From contig NZ_JADDIU010000008.1 in NCBI RefSeq assembly GCF_016464375.1, forward strand, positions 108,637 to 172,636: a stretch of DNA of 64,000 bases. The letters are read 5' to 3'. Positions 62,667 through 64,000 of this stretch are shown here, in pieces (the first letter of the stretch is position 1; each line of letters begins with the position of its first letter). The stretch comes from Bacillus renqingensis (GTDB lineage Bacteria > Bacillota > Bacilli > Bacillales > Cytobacillaceae). Position numbers and translations under genes: made by a program. The notes under the pieces are model-generated. The model was not told the origin of the DNA and did not search any database. It was given only the letters and a program-made list of their open reading frames with translations.

Positions 62667-63359
62667 ATGATTCATGCATCGGCACAAATAGGCAATAACG
62701 TTACGATTGGAGAGAACGTGGTTATCGAAGAGAATGTCGTAATAGGAGATAATGTAACCATAGGGCATAATACGATCATTAAAAAGGAAACCCAAATTGG
62801 TAACTTTGTTCAAATAGGAGAACTGACGGTTCTTGGAAAACCAACATCTTCTAATAAAAAAATGGCACGTAAGCCAGGAGAAACACTTGATCCCTTAATT
62901 ATTGAAGATTATGTCACAATTGGCTGTAATAGTGTGATTTACCGTCATGTAACGCTGGAAACCGGTGTTTTTGTCGGTGACTTAACAAGTATCCGCGAAA
63001 AGGTAACCGTCGGTGAAGACAGCATTGTTGGCCGTAATGCGATCGTGGAGACAAACACGTTGATCGGAAAGCGTGTGACCATTCAAACCGGCTGCTATAT
63101 TACAGCCGACATGGTGATTGAGGATGAGGTATTTATTGGACCATGCTGTTCATCCTCAAATGATAAGTATATGGGGATGGGAAATTTTAAACATCAAGGA
63201 CCTGTTATTAAAAGAGGGGCGAAGATTGGAAATAACGCTACCCTCCTGCCAGCTATAACGATTGGCGAAAATGCGATTGTTGGAGCAGGAAGTGTGATTA
63301 CGAAGGATATTCCTGCCAATAAGGTAGTTGTCGGAAATCCCGGGAAGATAATAAAGTGA
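62667..63359 (+). CDS. Left-handed beta-helix acyltransferase (WbpD-like)
   Basis: 230 residues, GAGAAGGGGG upstream. Hexapeptide repeats fill the protein (IGNNVTIGENVVIEENVVIG; IGNNATLLPAITIGENAIVG), with a loop at about 50-75. It ends SVITKDIPANKVVVGNPGKII, a typical end of sugar N-acetyltransferases. In the WbpA/B/E/D scheme this enzyme acetylates the new 3-amino group to give UDP-GlcNAc(3NAc)A. Serine acetyltransferase or PglD-type roles are less likely in this context. Confidence 0.85.
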   Translation: MIHASAQIGNNVTIGENVVIEENVVIGDNVTIGHNTIIKKETQIGNFVQIGELTVLGKPTSSNKKMARKPGETLDPLIIEDYVTIGCNSVIYRHVTLETGVFVGDLTSIREKVTVGEDSIVGRNAIVETNTLIGKRVTIQTGCYITADMVIEDEVFIGPCCSSSNDKYMGMGNFKHQGPVIKRGAKIGNNATLLPAITIGENAIVGAGSVITKDIPANKVVVGNPGKIIK

Positions 63360-63456
63360 CACTTTAATCAGTAGGGCTTTTACTGCCCGATAATCCGGGA
63401 TAAACTAGCCATTTACTGAGGAACTGGTGAAATATGGTGATAGATAAGGAGTAAAT

Positions 63457-64000
63457 ATGTCAGTAAAAGTTTGTATGCTGTCGAAGTTTAATTCATTATT
63501 TGACTCAAGAATGTTTGAAAATGAATCAAAAAGTCTATTGAAACATGGATTTCATGTTACATCCATTATCCCAAGGTACAGCGGGTATATAAGCAGGTTA
63601 GATTTTACCACCATTAGAGATCAGTATTTGGAAAAGTCGTTTATGCATGAAGGTATTCATATTCTTACTTACGAATATGCACAGGAGCCGCTAGAATCGA
63701 TGCTATTAAATATAAAAAGCAAAAATCATCATGGCTTTAAAGATCCATTAATGGAAGCTGGGTTAACAGTAGATGCAGACATCTATCATGCTCATTCTCT
63801 CTATTCCCTATATGCTGGAATTGGGATTAAAAGAGCAATGAGGGAAAGTGGAAAAGAAATTAAATTGATCTATGATTGTCGCGACATGAATGTCGATCCG
63901 CTTAACAATCTTCCCGACAAACAAAAAATGATGGATTTACTGCTTTGTATGCTTGACGAGGTAGATTATTTAGGCTCTTCGCTATTTAGTGTTGAAAAAA
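63457..64000 (+). CDS. Glycosyltransferase family 4-type, 3' end beyond window
   Basis: Open from ATG 63457 (AAGGAG upstream) to the right edge, 181 codons. MSVKVCMLSKFNSLFDSRMFENESKSLLKHGFHV is a GT4 N-terminal Rossmann start; later DIYHAHSLYSLYAGIGIKRAM and IYDCRDMN resemble the acceptor-side motifs HAHD and DxRE/D of these enzymes. It continues the polysaccharide cluster. The C-terminal donor domain is not in the window. Confidence 0.75.
   Translation, partial: MSVKVCMLSKFNSLFDSRMFENESKSLLKHGFHVTSIIPRYSGYISRLDFTTIRDQYLEKSFMHEGIHILTYEYAQEPLESMLLNIKSKNHHGFKDPLMEAGLTVDADIYHAHSLYSLYAGIGIKRAMRESGKEIKLIYDCRDMNVDPLNNLPDKQKMMDLLLCMLDEVDYLGSSLFSVEK

Overview
The window looks like the chromosome of a Bacillaceae species (Neobacillus/Bacillus type). 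The base composition is low GC, Shine-Dalgarno sites are strong AAGGAGG types, TTG and GTG starts are common, and several families are typical of bacilli: DUF3231, DUF4179 with an ECF sigma factor, YclNOPQ petrobactin uptake, YkuK, TcyP, and L-box, BirA, GntR, CymR and Fur type control sites. I see no rRNA or tRNA gene.

Region by region: 1-4350 holds a gene entering from the left edge, a pRiA4b ORF-3 family protein and an ECF sigma / DUF4179 anti-sigma pair. 4430-23749 is a complete type I-C CRISPR-Cas locus: cas3, a 610-bp interval, then cas5c-cas8c(with internal cas11c)-cas7c-cas4-cas1-cas2, a leader and a very long array (158 repeats and 157 spacers by hand count, about 100 distinct). 23899-24939 is a DUF3231 protein. 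25136-29578 is a sulfur-compound ABC transporter with an acyl-CoA dehydrogenase-like flavoprotein. 29910-38551 carries a heme O synthase-like prenyltransferase, dapA under a lysine riboswitch, an MFS transporter, an RsmF-like methyltransferase, a glucose-type EIIA with a GlcT-like antiterminator, a methyltransferase, a DUF418 protein and a lipoprotein. 38842-42593 is a Fur-controlled siderophore transporter. 42689-50906 has ykuK, the pseudouridine pair psuK-psuG, bioY, a GntR-ABC operon and tcyP. 51000-54372 has two predicted sulfur-anion exporters and a LysR regulator. 54543-64000 is a surface-polysaccharide cluster with a likely UDP-di-N-acetylated uronic acid pathway and glycosyltransferases, running off the right edge.

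The most interesting signal is in the cas3-cas5c interval. On the minus strand an extended -10 (TGCTAAAAT) is followed by a shortened CRISPR repeat that keeps both ends of the array repeat, then a spacer-like sequence, then a hairpin with a U run. The spacer-like part matches a site about 100 bp away, just upstream of a 66-codon HTH gene. That site has the type I-C PAM TTC and matches positions 1-16 except 6 and 12, which are the bases flipped out in Cascade R-loops. This has the architecture of a CreA/CreR-type crRNA-like regulator that would direct Cascade to its own locus, either for cas autorepression or as the antitoxin of a CRISPR-guarding toxin module.

The second strong signal is that about 57 of 157 spacers are exact or near copies of another spacer, in tandem blocks that differ almost only by transversions. 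This looks more like linearised assembly bubbles than biology and should be checked with long reads. A dispersed palindromic repeat family (core GGTGTCAGGCACC) occurs at gene ends from 37 to 51 kb.
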